Shown: in pieces, positions 11,000 to 20,880 of the stretch
Layout: every line of letters starts with the position of its first letter
How positions within the stretch are numbered: the first letter of the stretch is position 1
Source: Rhizobium sullae
GTDB taxonomy: Bacteria; Pseudomonadota; Alphaproteobacteria; Rhizobiales; Rhizobiaceae
Length of the DNA stretch: 64,000 nt
Assembly: GCF_025200715.1 (NCBI RefSeq)
Contig: NZ_CP104146.1
Span: 124,001 to 188,000 of the forward strand
Direction: 5' to 3'
Notes under the pieces: model-generated
The model's database searches: none
The model's input: the letters and a program-made list of their open reading frames with translations, nothing else
Told to the model about the DNA's origin: nothing
Program-made: the position numbers and the translations under genes

Positions 11000-11015
11000 T
11001 GGCACGAAACTTGAA
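11000..11015 (+). promoter_or_regulatory. -24/-12 (RpoN) promoter before aminotransferase
   Basis: TGGCACG-AAAC-TTGAA is almost the same element as the nifH remnant promoter (the same TTGAA variant). It lies about 118 bp before the GTG start. No TGT-N10-ACA site is present between it and the IS3 element that ends at 10881, so the activator site may have been separated by that insertion. Confidence 0.7.
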
Positions 11016-11132
11016 AGAAATGGGCCGACGACGAAGGTTGCAAGTCATCACCGTTGAGCCGAGCCGGAATTCCGATCGGACCCTAGCTTGGACAGCAGAC
11101 CGAACTTGCAGCGGTCAAAAAGGAGTAAGATC

Positions 11133-12407
11133 GTGTTCCCTAACAACAACACCAACTCGCTTTCTGTGTTCGAAAACCTCGAATCGAACGTGAGGTCGTA
11201 TTCGCGGTCCTTTCCTACCGTTTTCAGGAGGGCCGGCGGAGCCATTATCGAGGACGAGAAGGGTTGCAAATACATCGACTTTCTCTCCGGCGCGGGCGCT
11301 CTCAACTACGGTCACAACGATCCCGACTTGATAAATGCTATGGTGGAATACGCGAAATCGAGTGCAATAATCCATGGATTGGACATGGCTACGTCAGCTA
11401 AACGACAGTTTATGGAGTATTTTAATGCCACGATTTTACGCTCGCGTGGTTTGAAATATAAATTTCAATTCCCTGGTCCGACCGGCGCCAATGCCGTAGA
11501 GGCTGCCTTGAAGCTCGCACGCAAGGTCACTGGACGGCATAGCATAATTTCATTCACCAACGGCTTTCATGGAGTGAGCCTGGGCGCGCTTGCCGTGACG
11601 GGTAATCGTTACTACCGCGATGCGGCAGGCCTTCCTCCATCCGGCGCCGTATTCATGCCCTATGACGGCTACTTTGGGCCAGATAGAGACACGTCGGAAT
11701 ACCTGGACGAAGTGCTTTCGGATGGAAGCAGCGGCATAGATCTGCCAGCAGCCATCATTTTGGAAACCGTTCAAGGCGAGGGGGGCATAAACGTCGCGAG
11801 CGACAAGTGGCTGCGGTCGGTCGAGCGAATTTGCAGAAAGAACGACATTCTCCTCATCGTTGACGACATTCAAGCAGGATGTGGGAGAACGGGCAGTTTC
11901 TTCAGCTTTGAGTTCGCCGGTATATCGCCCGACATAATCGTTCTCTCGAAGTCGCTGAGTGGCATCGGGCTGCCGCTGTCCCTTTTGCTGCTCAAGCCCG
12001 AGTTGGACGTATGGCAGCCGGCAGAGCACATCGGGACGTTCCGAGGCAACAACCTTGCGCTCGTGACAGCGACGGGCGCTTTGAGAAAGTTCTGGGCGAA
12101 TGAAAATCTATCTGACGATGTCATGGAAAAAGGAAGCATCATGAGCGAGCGCCTGCGGCAGATAGCGCAAAGCACCCAAAATCACAATCTATCCGTCCGC
12201 GGAAGAGGCCTGATGCTGGCGCTCGACTGCGCTGTAGGCAACGTGGCCGAAAGGATCGTTCGCAAAGCCTTTGATGAGGGGCTTGTGGTAGAGAGATGCG
12301 GTGCAGAGGACCAAGTTATCAAGTTTCTTCCACCTCTGACAATCGATGCGCAAATGCTTCAGCGTGGTCTGGACATTCTGGACCTGTCTGTCCACGCGAG
12401 CGTCTGA
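11133..12407 (+). CDS. Diaminobutyrate--2-oxoglutarate-type aminotransferase (EctB-like)
   Basis: This class III PLP aminotransferase (424 residues) probably converts aspartate semialdehyde to L-2,4-diaminobutyrate. I chose GTG 11133 because AAGGAG lies 7 bases upstream. An in-frame start at 11088 has no ribosome site. Motifs are DFLSGAGALNYGHN, FPGPTGANAVEAALKLARK, FHGVSLGALAVTGN, ETVQGEGGINVAS, DDIQAGCGRTG and the PLP-lysine segment PDIIVLSKSLSG, all as in EctB. No ectA or ectC is nearby, so ectoine is not the evident end product. Other class III aminotransferase substrates cannot be excluded. Aspartokinase and Asd lie about 3-5 kb away. Confidence 0.85.
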   Translation: MFPNNNTNSLSVFENLESNVRSYSRSFPTVFRRAGGAIIEDEKGCKYIDFLSGAGALNYGHNDPDLINAMVEYAKSSAIIHGLDMATSAKRQFMEYFNATILRSRGLKYKFQFPGPTGANAVEAALKLARKVTGRHSIISFTNGFHGVSLGALAVTGNRYYRDAAGLPPSGAVFMPYDGYFGPDRDTSEYLDEVLSDGSSGIDLPAAIILETVQGEGGINVASDKWLRSVERICRKNDILLIVDDIQAGCGRTGSFFSFEFAGISPDIIVLSKSLSGIGLPLSLLLLKPELDVWQPAEHIGTFRGNNLALVTATGALRKFWANENLSDDVMEKGSIMSERLRQIAQSTQNHNLSVRGRGLMLALDCAVGNVAERIVRKAFDEGLVVERCGAEDQVIKFLPPLTIDAQMLQRGLDILDLSVHASV

Positions 12408-12683
12408 CTCTAAAAGCCGAAAATCGGACAGAGGCTCAATGCGAGACATGAACTTTCTTCGAAGACGCGTTGGCGTACGGTCGCGGAAACTGATGTTACT
12501 GAGGTGGCGGACTTGAAGCAGAAGATGCTCATCGCCAGCGGCGGCGCCCGCAGCTGGCTCGTAGGCCATGTTGAACGTAAAGGTCCAGAAAGGTCGTGCA
12601 TCTCGCGGTAAGGTGGATGAATAGCTCCAACTCGTGGCTTAGTCGAAAGCCGCATGTGCTTCACTCAAATTCAGGAGGTAACG
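12408..12683. other. Intergenic stretch, no recognised feature
   Basis: There are 276 bp between the aminotransferase and the next ribosome site. Short minus-strand frames exist but have no recognisable domains. A run of frames resembling nothing known suggests degraded coding DNA. Confidence 0.4.
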
Positions 12684-12974
12684 ATGAGCGAACCTGTCGG
12701 CTTTTATATTGATCATCAGATGACCGTTGCCAATCTCCCAAGTAGCGAAGCTCGAATATATTCGCCGTTGGCTGCGAAGAAGGTAGACAGCGCAGCGGAG
12801 ATTGGACTGCCGGTGAGTATAGGCCGTAGACGGCGGCGGCATGCGTGTCCGATTACGCCGCAATGCCGGCGGGGTGACCAAACAGACGACTCATCTGTTG
12901 GGCGAAATGCCCCTCTAGCGATCTTCGCCGCAAACACTGGTGGAATAGGAGAAGTGACATGCACGGAAACGTGA
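12684..12974 (+). CDS. Small hypothetical protein after aminotransferase
   Basis: ATG 12684 is preceded by a very strong ribosome site (CAGGAGGTAACG). The 96-residue product starts MSEPVGFYIDHQMTVANLPS and includes an arginine run (GRRRRRHACPITPQCRRG). I do not recognise it. The C-terminal half is rich in Arg and Cys and may be out of the original frame. It overlaps the next ORF by 16 bp. It could be a peptide substrate or an accessory factor of the aminotransferase locus, but this is only positional inference. Confidence 0.45.
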   Translation: MSEPVGFYIDHQMTVANLPSSEARIYSPLAAKKVDSAAEIGLPVSIGRRRRRHACPITPQCRRGDQTDDSSVGRNAPLAIFAANTGGIGEVTCTET

Positions 12975-13306
12975 CGACGCTCGATGTATCAAAATATATC
13001 TGCGCAACAAACGAGTTGGCACGCCGATCCGGTCTCAGCATTACGATGGGCGAAGACTTTGAGGAATATGTGGGGATCACCAGCAAACTTCCCGGAAAGC
13101 GGCCCACGTACCCAAACTTCCGTCCAGACTGTTCCGATCTTTTACCTGGGAAGGCTTTTTGGATTGTCGGGCGAGACAGGGAAGGAACCGTGGCACATGT
13201 CCAAGCAATGCGCCTCGACGATCTACTTGACACGAACCTTGCAGAGCACCTCGAGTCGCTAAAATCCTGCTTCAAGGATCCTGACTGGCGATGTCACGTT
13301 GTTTGA
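12959..13306 (+). pseudogene. Hypothetical protein truncated by IS6 copy A
   Basis: ATG 12959 has AGGAGAAG upstream. The genuine part, ending at 13286, encodes about 109 residues (NELARRSGLSITMGEDF, GKAFWIVGRDREGTVAHVQA). The last codons lie inside the IS6 element. The missing C-terminal part is not seen on the other side. The segment AFWIVGRDREGTVAHVQ looks like a beta-strand pair of an acyltransferase-like fold, but I cannot name a family. Confidence 0.5.
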
Positions 13307-14093
13307 TCAAGGTCGGAACAAGGCGCTTATGTGAGACGTCAGGCGGTTGCGCCGGTCACGGCTTTCCACTGCGCCATTGCGCGGATCCGATGGATGTGGA
13401 TGGCGAGGGCTGAGTTTTTCTGGTGCGGGGGGACGAAGAGATTTCGGAGTGCCGAAAAGATCGATATGAACCGTTGCAAGCCGCCGACGGATCGAAATCC
13501 CTGCATCATCCGCTCCCGTTTTCGAAGCGGCACGTGAGAATTCTCGGCTCGATTGTTCAGGCCCTTGTGCGATCGATGTTCGACGGCGGGCATCACCTCC
13601 CGTCTTGCAGCACCATATGAGCGCAATTTGTCGGTGACGATCCGCTTCGGCGTCAGGCCTTGCTTCTTCAGCAGCCTGACCAGCAATCGCCTGGCGGCTT
13701 GGGTATCGCGGCGGGCTTGAACGATCTCGTCGAGAACGTAACCGTCTTGGTCAACGGCACGCCAGAGCCAATGTTTGCGGCCGCCGATGGAAATCACCAC
13801 CTCGTCCAGATGCCAGATATCCTTTCGCGAAGGCCTCTTTCTGCACAACTGCCTGACATAAGCCGTTCCGAATTTGCGACCCCATCTCCGGATCGTCTCA
13901 TGGGAGACGACGATACCGCGCTCCAGCAGCATCTCCTCGACCATCCTCAGGCTCAAAGGGAACCGAAAATACAGCCAGACCGCACGGGCGATGATCTGCG
14001 GTGGAAAGCGGTGGTTCTTGTAGCTTACGGCCGGACTGTTCATCCCAACCCATTACCCGACAACCGTTAAGCCGCTGACAACGTGACATCACC
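13287..14093 (-). mobile_element. IS6-family element, copy A (807 bp)
   Basis: The ends are GGCGATGTCACGTTGT and, inverted, GGTGATGTCACGTTGT. There is one transposase on the minus strand. The right flank is AATAGAGG, the reverse complement of the flank of copy C, and the left flank TCCTGACT does not match it. The transposase has Val in TAYVRQLC, shared only with copy C. Confidence 0.93.
13339..14043 (-). CDS. IS6-family transposase (copy A)
   Basis: This 234-residue DDE transposase has WHLDEVVISIGGRKHWLWRA (first D), RIVTDKLRSYGAA (second D) and NNRAENSHVPLRKRERMM (E). An N-terminal helix-turn-helix, EEMLLERGIVVSHETIRRWG, is present. IS6 enzymes act by replicative transposition and make cointegrates, inversions and deletions with 8-bp duplications. 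Confidence 0.93.
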   Translation of the reverse strand: MNSPAVSYKNHRFPPQIIARAVWLYFRFPLSLRMVEEMLLERGIVVSHETIRRWGRKFGTAYVRQLCRKRPSRKDIWHLDEVVISIGGRKHWLWRAVDQDGYVLDEIVQARRDTQAARRLLVRLLKKQGLTPKRIVTDKLRSYGAARREVMPAVEHRSHKGLNNRAENSHVPLRKRERMMQGFRSVGGLQRFISIFSALRNLFVPPHQKNSALAIHIHRIRAMAQWKAVTGATA

Positions 14094-14101
14094 AATAGAG
14101 G
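14094..14101. repeat. 8-bp IS6 target duplication in gltB (inverted copy)
   Basis: AATAGAGG next to copy A is the reverse complement of CCTCTATT at 21688-21695 next to copy C. The two were one gltB site before the IS event. Confidence 0.88.
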
Positions 14102-14706
14102 CCGAGCTGATAGGCCAGGAACATGCCCTTGTAGACCACCGTCGCCGACGACAGCGACACCAGATAGAAATTGCGCTCCTCGCCGATACGTTTGGAGATC
14201 ACCTTGCGCAGCGTGAACAGCCGGCGCTCGAAGTCGTCGTTGTTTTCGGCATCCTTGCCGGCGCCGATGAAGACCTGCACATGATGCGGCTCGGTCTCGG
14301 CAATGGCCGGCGCCTTGGAGAGCGAGGAATTGTCGACCGGCACATCGCGAAAGCCGATGAAGACCTGACCTTCTTCGGTGATGACGTCCTTGATCACTTT
14401 CTTGAAGTGCTCGATCTGCTTTTCATCGCGGGGCATGAAGATATGGCCGACGCCATATTTGCCGACCGGCGGCAGGGTAACGCCCGGCCCCGTCATCTCC
14501 TCGCGGAAAAGCCGGTCGGGGATCTGCACCAGGATCCCGGCGCCGTCACCCATCAGCGGATCGGCGCCGACGGCGCCGCGATGCGTCAGGTTCTCGAGAA
14601 TGAACAAACCATCCTTGACGATCTGGTGCGACTTCTGGCCCTTCATATGCGCGACGAAGCCGACGCCGCAGGCATCATGTTCGTTGCGCGGATCGTAGAG
14701 GCCCTT

Positions 14707-14754
14707 CGCTCGACGCTGGCTCCGGTTGATCGCTCGACGCTGGCTCCGGTTGAG
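14707..14754. repeat. 24-bp tandem duplication inside gltB'
   Basis: Two direct copies of a 24-base unit beginning CGCTCGACGCTGGCTCCGGT. They differ only in the last base and keep the frame. Confidence 0.85.
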
Positions 14755-14805
14755 AACCTGCTTGGGCATGAGCGCTTTGTCTGTCATACCGACGTTAGGT
14801 GCCAT

Positions 14806-15113
14806 GATCGGAGTCCCCTCTCTGGTCGTCCCTCACCAGCGTGTTGGTGAGGTAATATCATCCGGTGAATATTCGTGTTCTAAACCGAGTAGGGTTCGAT
14901 AGAATTAGTAGTCCCGTAAGGTCCCAAACGCTGACCTGCGTTCCCACAACTGCCCAACGCTCCGGCCTCATGTCTCAGTGAAATCTGTTCTAACATTCTC
15001 ACCTCAGTACGATACCTCCACGGTGAGGTAGGGTGGCCACGCATGGGTGCCCAAAAGAGGAGATACACGGCAAAGCGTGGCTCAATTGATCGTTGGGAGT
15101 GGAGATAGCTTCG
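14806..15113. other. Intergenic, with a small hairpin; no gene recognised
   Basis: Upstream of the gltB start is a hairpin, CTCACCAGCGTGTTGGTGAG, near 14830-14850. The rest has only short frames without known domains. It probably contains the captured gltB leader and its junction with plasmid DNA. Confidence 0.4.
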
Positions 15114-15320
15114 ATGCAAGACGCTGCGACGCCCCAAAGACGTTCTATATGTTCGTGTGATCTGGAGCGTTCAACCGAATCATATCGAAAAGAGTTGCAG
15201 TCGCTCTTTCTTATGGCTGCAACGGCACCGCAAACGTATCATGGTCTGCAATGGTTCATCAAAAATCATCCATTTTTTGAAACAATCACGAAGGCGCCTC
15301 GCTCCATATGTGACCGATAA
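15114..15320 (+). CDS. Small hypothetical protein upstream of aspartokinase 2
   Basis: ATG 15114 has GGAGATAG about 8 bases upstream. The 68-residue product has a plausible helical core (YRKELQSLFLMAATAPQTYH, GLQWFIKNHPFFETI). I do not recognise it. It lies on the same strand as aspartokinase 2, 150 bp before it. It could be a remnant of a longer protein. Confidence 0.3.
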   Translation: MQDAATPQRRSICSCDLERSTESYRKELQSLFLMAATAPQTYHGLQWFIKNHPFFETITKAPRSICDR

Positions 15321-15471
15321 TGGCCGGACCAGTTAGTACTGTAACCCACCAAACCCGGTAGTTTCTAAAGATTCCATTCTCTCTTATTTGTCAGCAAGTC
15401 AGGGGCTGAGCCACACTCGATGCCCTTCTCACAGCACAGCTTGCAATTGCCAACGACGTAGTGAGTGGAAC

Positions 15472-16629
15472 ATGAATGTACACATTTTGAAATTCGGGGG
15501 CTCCAGTTTTCGGCAGCCCGGAGACTATATTGCAGTTGCTCGGCATCTAGCTGATCGTCGGGAAGCAGGCGAGAGCAAGATAGTTGTCGTGGTCAGCGCG
15601 ATGGCTGGAATGACGGACAGATTAAAAAATACTCTGCGCGACGTTGATCGCAATCCACTGCCATCAAGCCTAGATGCAGCGCTCGCAACTGGAGAGATGT
15701 TCAGCGCTTGCATGTTGGAGACTGCAGTCAGTCGGCTTGGGATATCGGTCATCTCATTAAACGGCTACACCCTCGGAATTAAGACAAATTCGGATTTCAG
15801 GCGAGCGTCGATAGATTGTGTGAATCCGAAGCCAATCCTCACTGCACTTAAGGAGCATGACGTTGTCATTGCTGCAGGTGGTCAGGGGATCGATCAGTCC
15901 GGCAAGTTGACTTTTCTCGGCAGGAACAGCTCTGATCTCTCAGCCGTCGCAATTGCATCTACATTGGGCGAAAACACTTGTGAAATATACTCGGATGTTC
16001 GGGGCGTCTACACCGCAGATCCTAATCTCGTCCCAGAGGCACAACTGATCCCAAAGATCGCCTATCGGAGAATTGCCGAGATGTCGAGATATGGTGCAAA
16101 GGTGCTTCACCACGGGGCCGTGGATTATGCGGAGAAGAACGAGGTAACTATAAACTGCAAATCGCTTACGGGCGGTGAAGCGGTCGCCGGCACGATCGTC
16201 ACTGCTTGCGGACATAACACCAGTTCCGTGATAGTGGCTCGTGACGCATCAATTTTGCCGGTGGCAAGCGCCAAAAAAAGGGACTCTCTCCGCGAGGTAC
16301 TTCATCAACATAACATCAGTGCGATTTGCCTCGAAGACGACCACAGCCCCTGCCTTTGCATCATAACTGATATCGACTACGCAATGCATGTTCTCGCACT
16401 GGAAGGCACACCCACGGCTCCCGTTAGAACAAGAACTGTGGTTACGGACTTCGATGATCCAGTGATAGGTATCTATTGGTACGCTGATTACGAGCAGGCC
16501 GTTGGAATGGCCCGCGATATCCATCGACGAATTTATCCCGATGCAATGGGAGAAGCATCTGTGATTGCGGACAAGGCACCTGAGTATCTATCCCTCTTTG
16601 GCAACTCGGCGCGGCGAATTGATCAATAA
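15472..16629 (+). CDS. Aspartokinase, second copy
   Basis: This 385-residue protein starts at ATG 15472 ([14 protein letters not shown]). A longer in-frame start at 15388 only adds sequence without homology. Motifs are [40 protein letters not shown] and CEIYSDVRGVYTADPNLVPE. It is clearly paralogous to the 5904-7004 enzyme over its whole length and shares the same shortened, divergent regulatory tail ([20 protein letters not shown]). No -24/-12 promoter was found upstream. It is convergent with the OmpR-type regulator. Confidence 0.85.
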   Translation: MNVHILKFGGSSFRQPGDYIAVARHLADRREAGESKIVVVVSAMAGMTDRLKNTLRDVDRNPLPSSLDAALATGEMFSACMLETAVSRLGISVISLNGYTLGIKTNSDFRRASIDCVNPKPILTALKEHDVVIAAGGQGIDQSGKLTFLGRNSSDLSAVAIASTLGENTCEIYSDVRGVYTADPNLVPEAQLIPKIAYRRIAEMSRYGAKVLHHGAVDYAEKNEVTINCKSLTGGEAVAGTIVTACGHNTSSVIVARDASILPVASAKKRDSLREVLHQHNISAICLEDDHSPCLCIITDIDYAMHVLALEGTPTAPVRTRTVVTDFDDPVIGIYWYADYEQAVGMARDIHRRIYPDAMGEASVIADKAPEYLSLFGNSARRIDQ

Positions 16630-16733
16630 GAATCATGCCGCCATGCCGCCGTTAAATTCAAATGCGAACATGGACTTAACCGCAGAACTCCGGTCTCGGC
16701 TTTCCGCCCTTTCCCACCAATAGGATCATTATC

Positions 16734-17102
16734 TCAGCCACGCGGCGAGACAAAGTACACGCCGGTTTCAATGTCCAGCTTATATCCAGATCCCCAGACA
16801 GTCACCAGCAGACAACGAGCGCCTGCGGCAGCAAGTTCGGACCTCAGATTGGACATATGAGAGTCAATGGTTCGATGGAGCGTCTCACTCTCTGGGCAAC
16901 AGTAGGCAATCAATTCATCGCGCTCGTACATACGACCGGGGTGACGGGCCATACAATCTACGAGCTTGAACTCCATTCGAGTCAGATTCAGGACTTTTGA
17001 TCCCGTCGGGTGATCTACCCACACCGCATGTGCAGAATGGTCGACTGTCAGTTTAAATTTCGGCACAACATCAATCCTGACGGGTTTTTCGTCAAAAGAC
17101 AT
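16734..17102 (-). CDS. Orphan OmpR/PhoB-type winged-helix DNA-binding protein
   Basis: This 122-residue protein consists only of a Trans_reg_C domain: LTRMEFKLVDCMARHPGRMY, then TLHRTIDSHMSNLRSEL (recognition helix) and LVTVWGSGYKLD (wing). There is no receiver domain, so it cannot be phosphorylated like a normal response regulator. It may be a stand-alone regulator or a truncated one. IS6 copy B starts 73 bp upstream of its ATG and may have removed its original promoter. Confidence 0.75.
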   Translation of the reverse strand: MSFDEKPVRIDVVPKFKLTVDHSAHAVWVDHPTGSKVLNLTRMEFKLVDCMARHPGRMYERDELIAYCCPESETLHRTIDSHMSNLRSELAAAGARCLLVTVWGSGYKLDIETGVYFVSPRG

Positions 17103-17174
17103 TTTTATTCCGTCATTAGTTAAATGATTCGTCTCTCTCTGGTCAAGCTTGTCGCCCTCTCGTGCTGCTGAACT

Positions 17175-17981
17175 GGCGATGTCACGTTATTTGATCAAGG
17201 TCGGAACAAGGCGCTTGTGTGAGACGTCAGGCGGTTGCGCCGGTCACGGCTTTCCACTGCGCCATTGCGCGGATCCGATGGATGTGGATGGCGAGGGCTG
17301 AGTTTTTCTGGTGCGGGGGGACGAAGAGATTTCGGAGTGCCGAAAAGATCGATATGAACCGTTGCAAGCCGCCGACGGATCGAAATCCCTGCATCATCCG
17401 CTCCCGTTTTCGAAGCGGCACGTGAGAATTCTCGGCTCGATTGTTCAGGCCCTTGTGCGATCGATGTTCGACGGCGGGCATCACCTCCCGTCTTGCAGCA
17501 CCATATGAGCGCAATTTGTCGGTGACGATCCGCTTCGGCGTCAGGCCTTGCTTCTTCAGCAGCCTGACCAGCAATCGCCTGGCGGCTTGGGTATCGCGGC
17601 GGGCTTGAACGATCTCGTCGAGAACGTAACCGTCTTGGTCAACGGCACGCCAGAGCCAATGTTTGCGGCCGCCGATGGAAATCACCACCTCGTCCAGATG
17701 CCAGATATCCTTTCGCGAAGGCCTCTTTCTGCACAACTGCCTGGCATAAGCCGTTCCGAATTTGCGACCCCATCTCCGGATCGTCTCATGGGAGACGACG
17801 ATACCGCGCTCCAGCAGCATCTCCTCGACCATCCTCAGGCTCAAAGGGAACCGAAAATACAGCCAGACCGCACGCGCGATGATCTGCGGTGGAAAGCGGT
17901 GGTTCTTGTAGCTTACGGCCGGACTGTTCATCCCAACCCGTTACCCGACAACCGTTAAGCCGCTGACAACGTGACATCACC
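17175..17981 (-). mobile_element. IS6-family element, copy B (807 bp)
   Basis: Same element as copies A, C, D and E. It differs from all of them at several bases (CGTTATTTG at the left end, GGGTAACGGG near the right end). The flanks GCTGAACT and CGCGCGAG do not match, so the original target duplication has been lost by rearrangement. Confidence 0.92.
17227..17931 (-). CDS. IS6-family transposase (copy B)
   Basis: 234 residues, with the same DDE protein as copy A but Ala in TAYARQLC. It appears intact. Confidence 0.92.
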   Translation of the reverse strand: MNSPAVSYKNHRFPPQIIARAVWLYFRFPLSLRMVEEMLLERGIVVSHETIRRWGRKFGTAYARQLCRKRPSRKDIWHLDEVVISIGGRKHWLWRAVDQDGYVLDEIVQARRDTQAARRLLVRLLKKQGLTPKRIVTDKLRSYGAARREVMPAVEHRSHKGLNNRAENSHVPLRKRERMMQGFRSVGGLQRFISIFSALRNLFVPPHQKNSALAIHIHRIRAMAQWKAVTGATA

Positions 17982-18387
17982 CGCGCGAGACCTCCCTTGG
18001 AACGGATATCGCGTTCGCCATAGCGCGCCCCCTCGCAACTCGAAGCTGGAGTCTAGAAGATTCCCGCTTCAGAGTTTCGGTTGTGATGCCTTCATATTGG
18101 TTATTCTTCCCTTCCCGTGACCTCGCGTCATCGCCCCTGTCCTGGATACAAGCCTCTTCCGGCAACCAAACGGGTCAGATGAAGATCCCGGTCGATCCCG
18201 CTCCTAACGCCCCTGCGGCTTGGAAGGTGACAATCCGACAGCCGGCCGCCGGCCGGAATGACGGCCCGCCCGGCGACGATCACCATGCCAGAACTTCTAC
18301 GTCCAAGAAGGTGGCAGCAGGCCGGATGATGCAGCGCCGGATCCAGCTGTCTCAACGAGATCGCTAACGTCTTTTGTTGAGTAATAA
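17982..18387. other. Between IS6 copy B and groEL; no gene recognised
   Basis: This 406-bp stretch has short frames on both strands without recognisable domains. It probably holds the native DNA downstream of groEL, cut by the IS. Confidence 0.4.
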
Positions 18388-18411
18388 AAGGGCGGCTCGA
18401 GAGCCGCCCTT
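18388..18411 (-). terminator. Rho-independent terminator of groESL
   Basis: A perfect hairpin, AAGGGCGGCT-loop-AGCCGCCCTT. On the minus strand it is followed by TTTTATTA. It lies 37 bp after the groEL stop. Confidence 0.85.
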
Positions 18412-18447
18412 CGGATCCGGATGGATCGTGCTAAGGCTGTCGCCTTA

Positions 18448-20109
<1,662 letters not shown>

Positions 20110-20140
20110 TCAGCAATTTCGGGAAAAGCGATCGGCTGGA

Positions 20141-20437
20141 TCAGCCGATGATGCCCATGATGTCGGCTTCCTTCATGATCAGCAGATCTTCGCCGTTGAT
20201 CTTGACTTCGGTGCCGGACCACTTGCCGAACAGAACGCGGTCGCCAGCCTTGACGTCGAGAGCGACGACCTTGCCGGACTCGTCGCGAGCGCCGGAACCG
20301 ACGGCGACGATTTCGCCTTCCTGCGGCTTTTCCTTGGCGGTGTCCGGAATGATGATGCCGCCCTTGGTCTGTTCTTCAGATTCGACGCGGCGGACGACGA
20401 CGCGGTCGTGCAGCGGACGGAAATTGGTGCTTGCCAT
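20141..20437 (-). CDS. groES: Co-chaperonin GroES (10 kDa)
   Basis: 98 residues: [19 protein letters not shown], then [18 protein letters not shown] with the mobile loop, [15 protein letters not shown] and a C-terminal [12 protein letters not shown]. It caps the GroEL ring. It is preceded by a CIRCE operator and a sigma70-type promoter. Confidence 0.98.
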   Translation of the reverse strand: MASTNFRPLHDRVVVRRVESEEQTKGGIIIPDTAKEKPQEGEIVAVGSGARDESGKVVALDVKAGDRVLFGKWSGTEVKINGEDLLIMKEADIMGIIG

Positions 20438-20492
20438 TGTCTAATCCCTCGATCAAGTGACAGTGCGGATCTTCATCGATCCGGTGGACGTG

Positions 20493-20519
20493 CTAGCACT
20501 CCTCACACGAGAGTGCTAG
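20493..20519 (-). promoter_or_regulatory. CIRCE element (HrcA operator) of groESL
   Basis: CTAGCACTC-N9-GAGTGCTAG is the conserved CIRCE inverted repeat bound by the HrcA repressor. It lies just downstream of the -10 box, so the operon is expected to be heat-inducible. Confidence 0.93.
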
Positions 20520-20529
20520 CACCGTGGCT

Positions 20530-20558
20530 GAGATATGCCTCGCTGACGTGCGTGTCAA
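20530..20558 (-). promoter_or_regulatory. Sigma70-type promoter of groESL
   Basis: On the minus strand TTGACA (-35), a 17-base spacer and TATCTC (-10), directly upstream of CIRCE. Confidence 0.75.
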
Positions 20559-20729
20559 GCATTGGCCAATTCGCAACGGGACAGGCGACCGCATGCATGG
20601 GGATTTGCCGATCACGATCCGCTTATGCCCGTTTGGCGATGCTTCGCGGAAGCGTCCTTCATCTGAGCTGGCGATTAGCGCCCCTCGCAACGAGAAGACG
20701 CCGAGCTTTGGTGCAAATGGAATAGAAGG

Positions 20730-20880
20730 TCATTCAAGAGCTCCTCTTTCAGCCGGGTTCTCCTGCTCCGCCTTCGGCGTGGCACCGTTCGAAACATTCG
20801 TCTGCGGAGCAACACAAACATCGCCGTAACAAACCTTCTCGCCCTTGTAGTTGGCCAGGATCTGCAGCAGATGTGGTAGG
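20730..20880 (-). pseudogene. C-terminal protein fragment cut by IS6 copy C
   Basis: The minus-strand frame is open from the IS border to a TGA at 20730-20732 and gives about 49 residues (LPHLLQILANYKGEKVCYGD, VCVAPQTNVSNGATPKAEQE). The segment LLQILANYKGEK resembles the C-terminal LLLILAEYKG part of the helical-repeat remnant at 1573-2632, so it may be a third relative, but this is weak. Confidence 0.4.

Larger units (their letters stand above)
14094..14805 (-). pseudogene. gltB: gltB N-terminal part (glutamate synthase large subunit), split by IS6
   Basis: About 237 residues of the class II glutamine amidotransferase domain are present (KGLYDPRNEHDACGVGFVAH with the catalytic Cys, THRGAVGADPLMGDGAGI). 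GltB transfers glutamine amide nitrogen to 2-oxoglutarate. The frame runs into IS6 copy A after FLAYQLGLY. The exact continuation ([14 protein letters not shown]) is at 21688 on the other strand, next to copy C. An in-frame 24-bp duplication (NRSQRRAI/NRSQRRAK) is present near the start. With the third part also missing, no GltB is made. Confidence 0.92.

Noticed and set aside
11088..11132. Upstream in-frame start of the aminotransferase at 11088
   Set aside because: No ribosome site, and the added 15 residues do not fit the EctB start. GTG 11133 has AAGGAG at proper distance.
13660..14070. 136-codon frame repeated opposite each IS6 transposase
   Set aside because: It occurs in all five IS6 copies as the antisense of the transposase.
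15040..15070. TGGCCACG...GGTGC resembling a -24/-12 element
   Set aside because: The spacing between GG and GC is 12 instead of 10 bases.
15421..15471. Possible -24/-12 promoter before aspartokinase 2
   Set aside because: A TTGCA is present but no GG lies 10 bases before its GC, so the RpoN spacing is not met.
18083..18367. 94-codon frame between IS6 copy B and groEL
   Set aside because: No ribosome site, no domain, and its composition is like the shadow frames around it.
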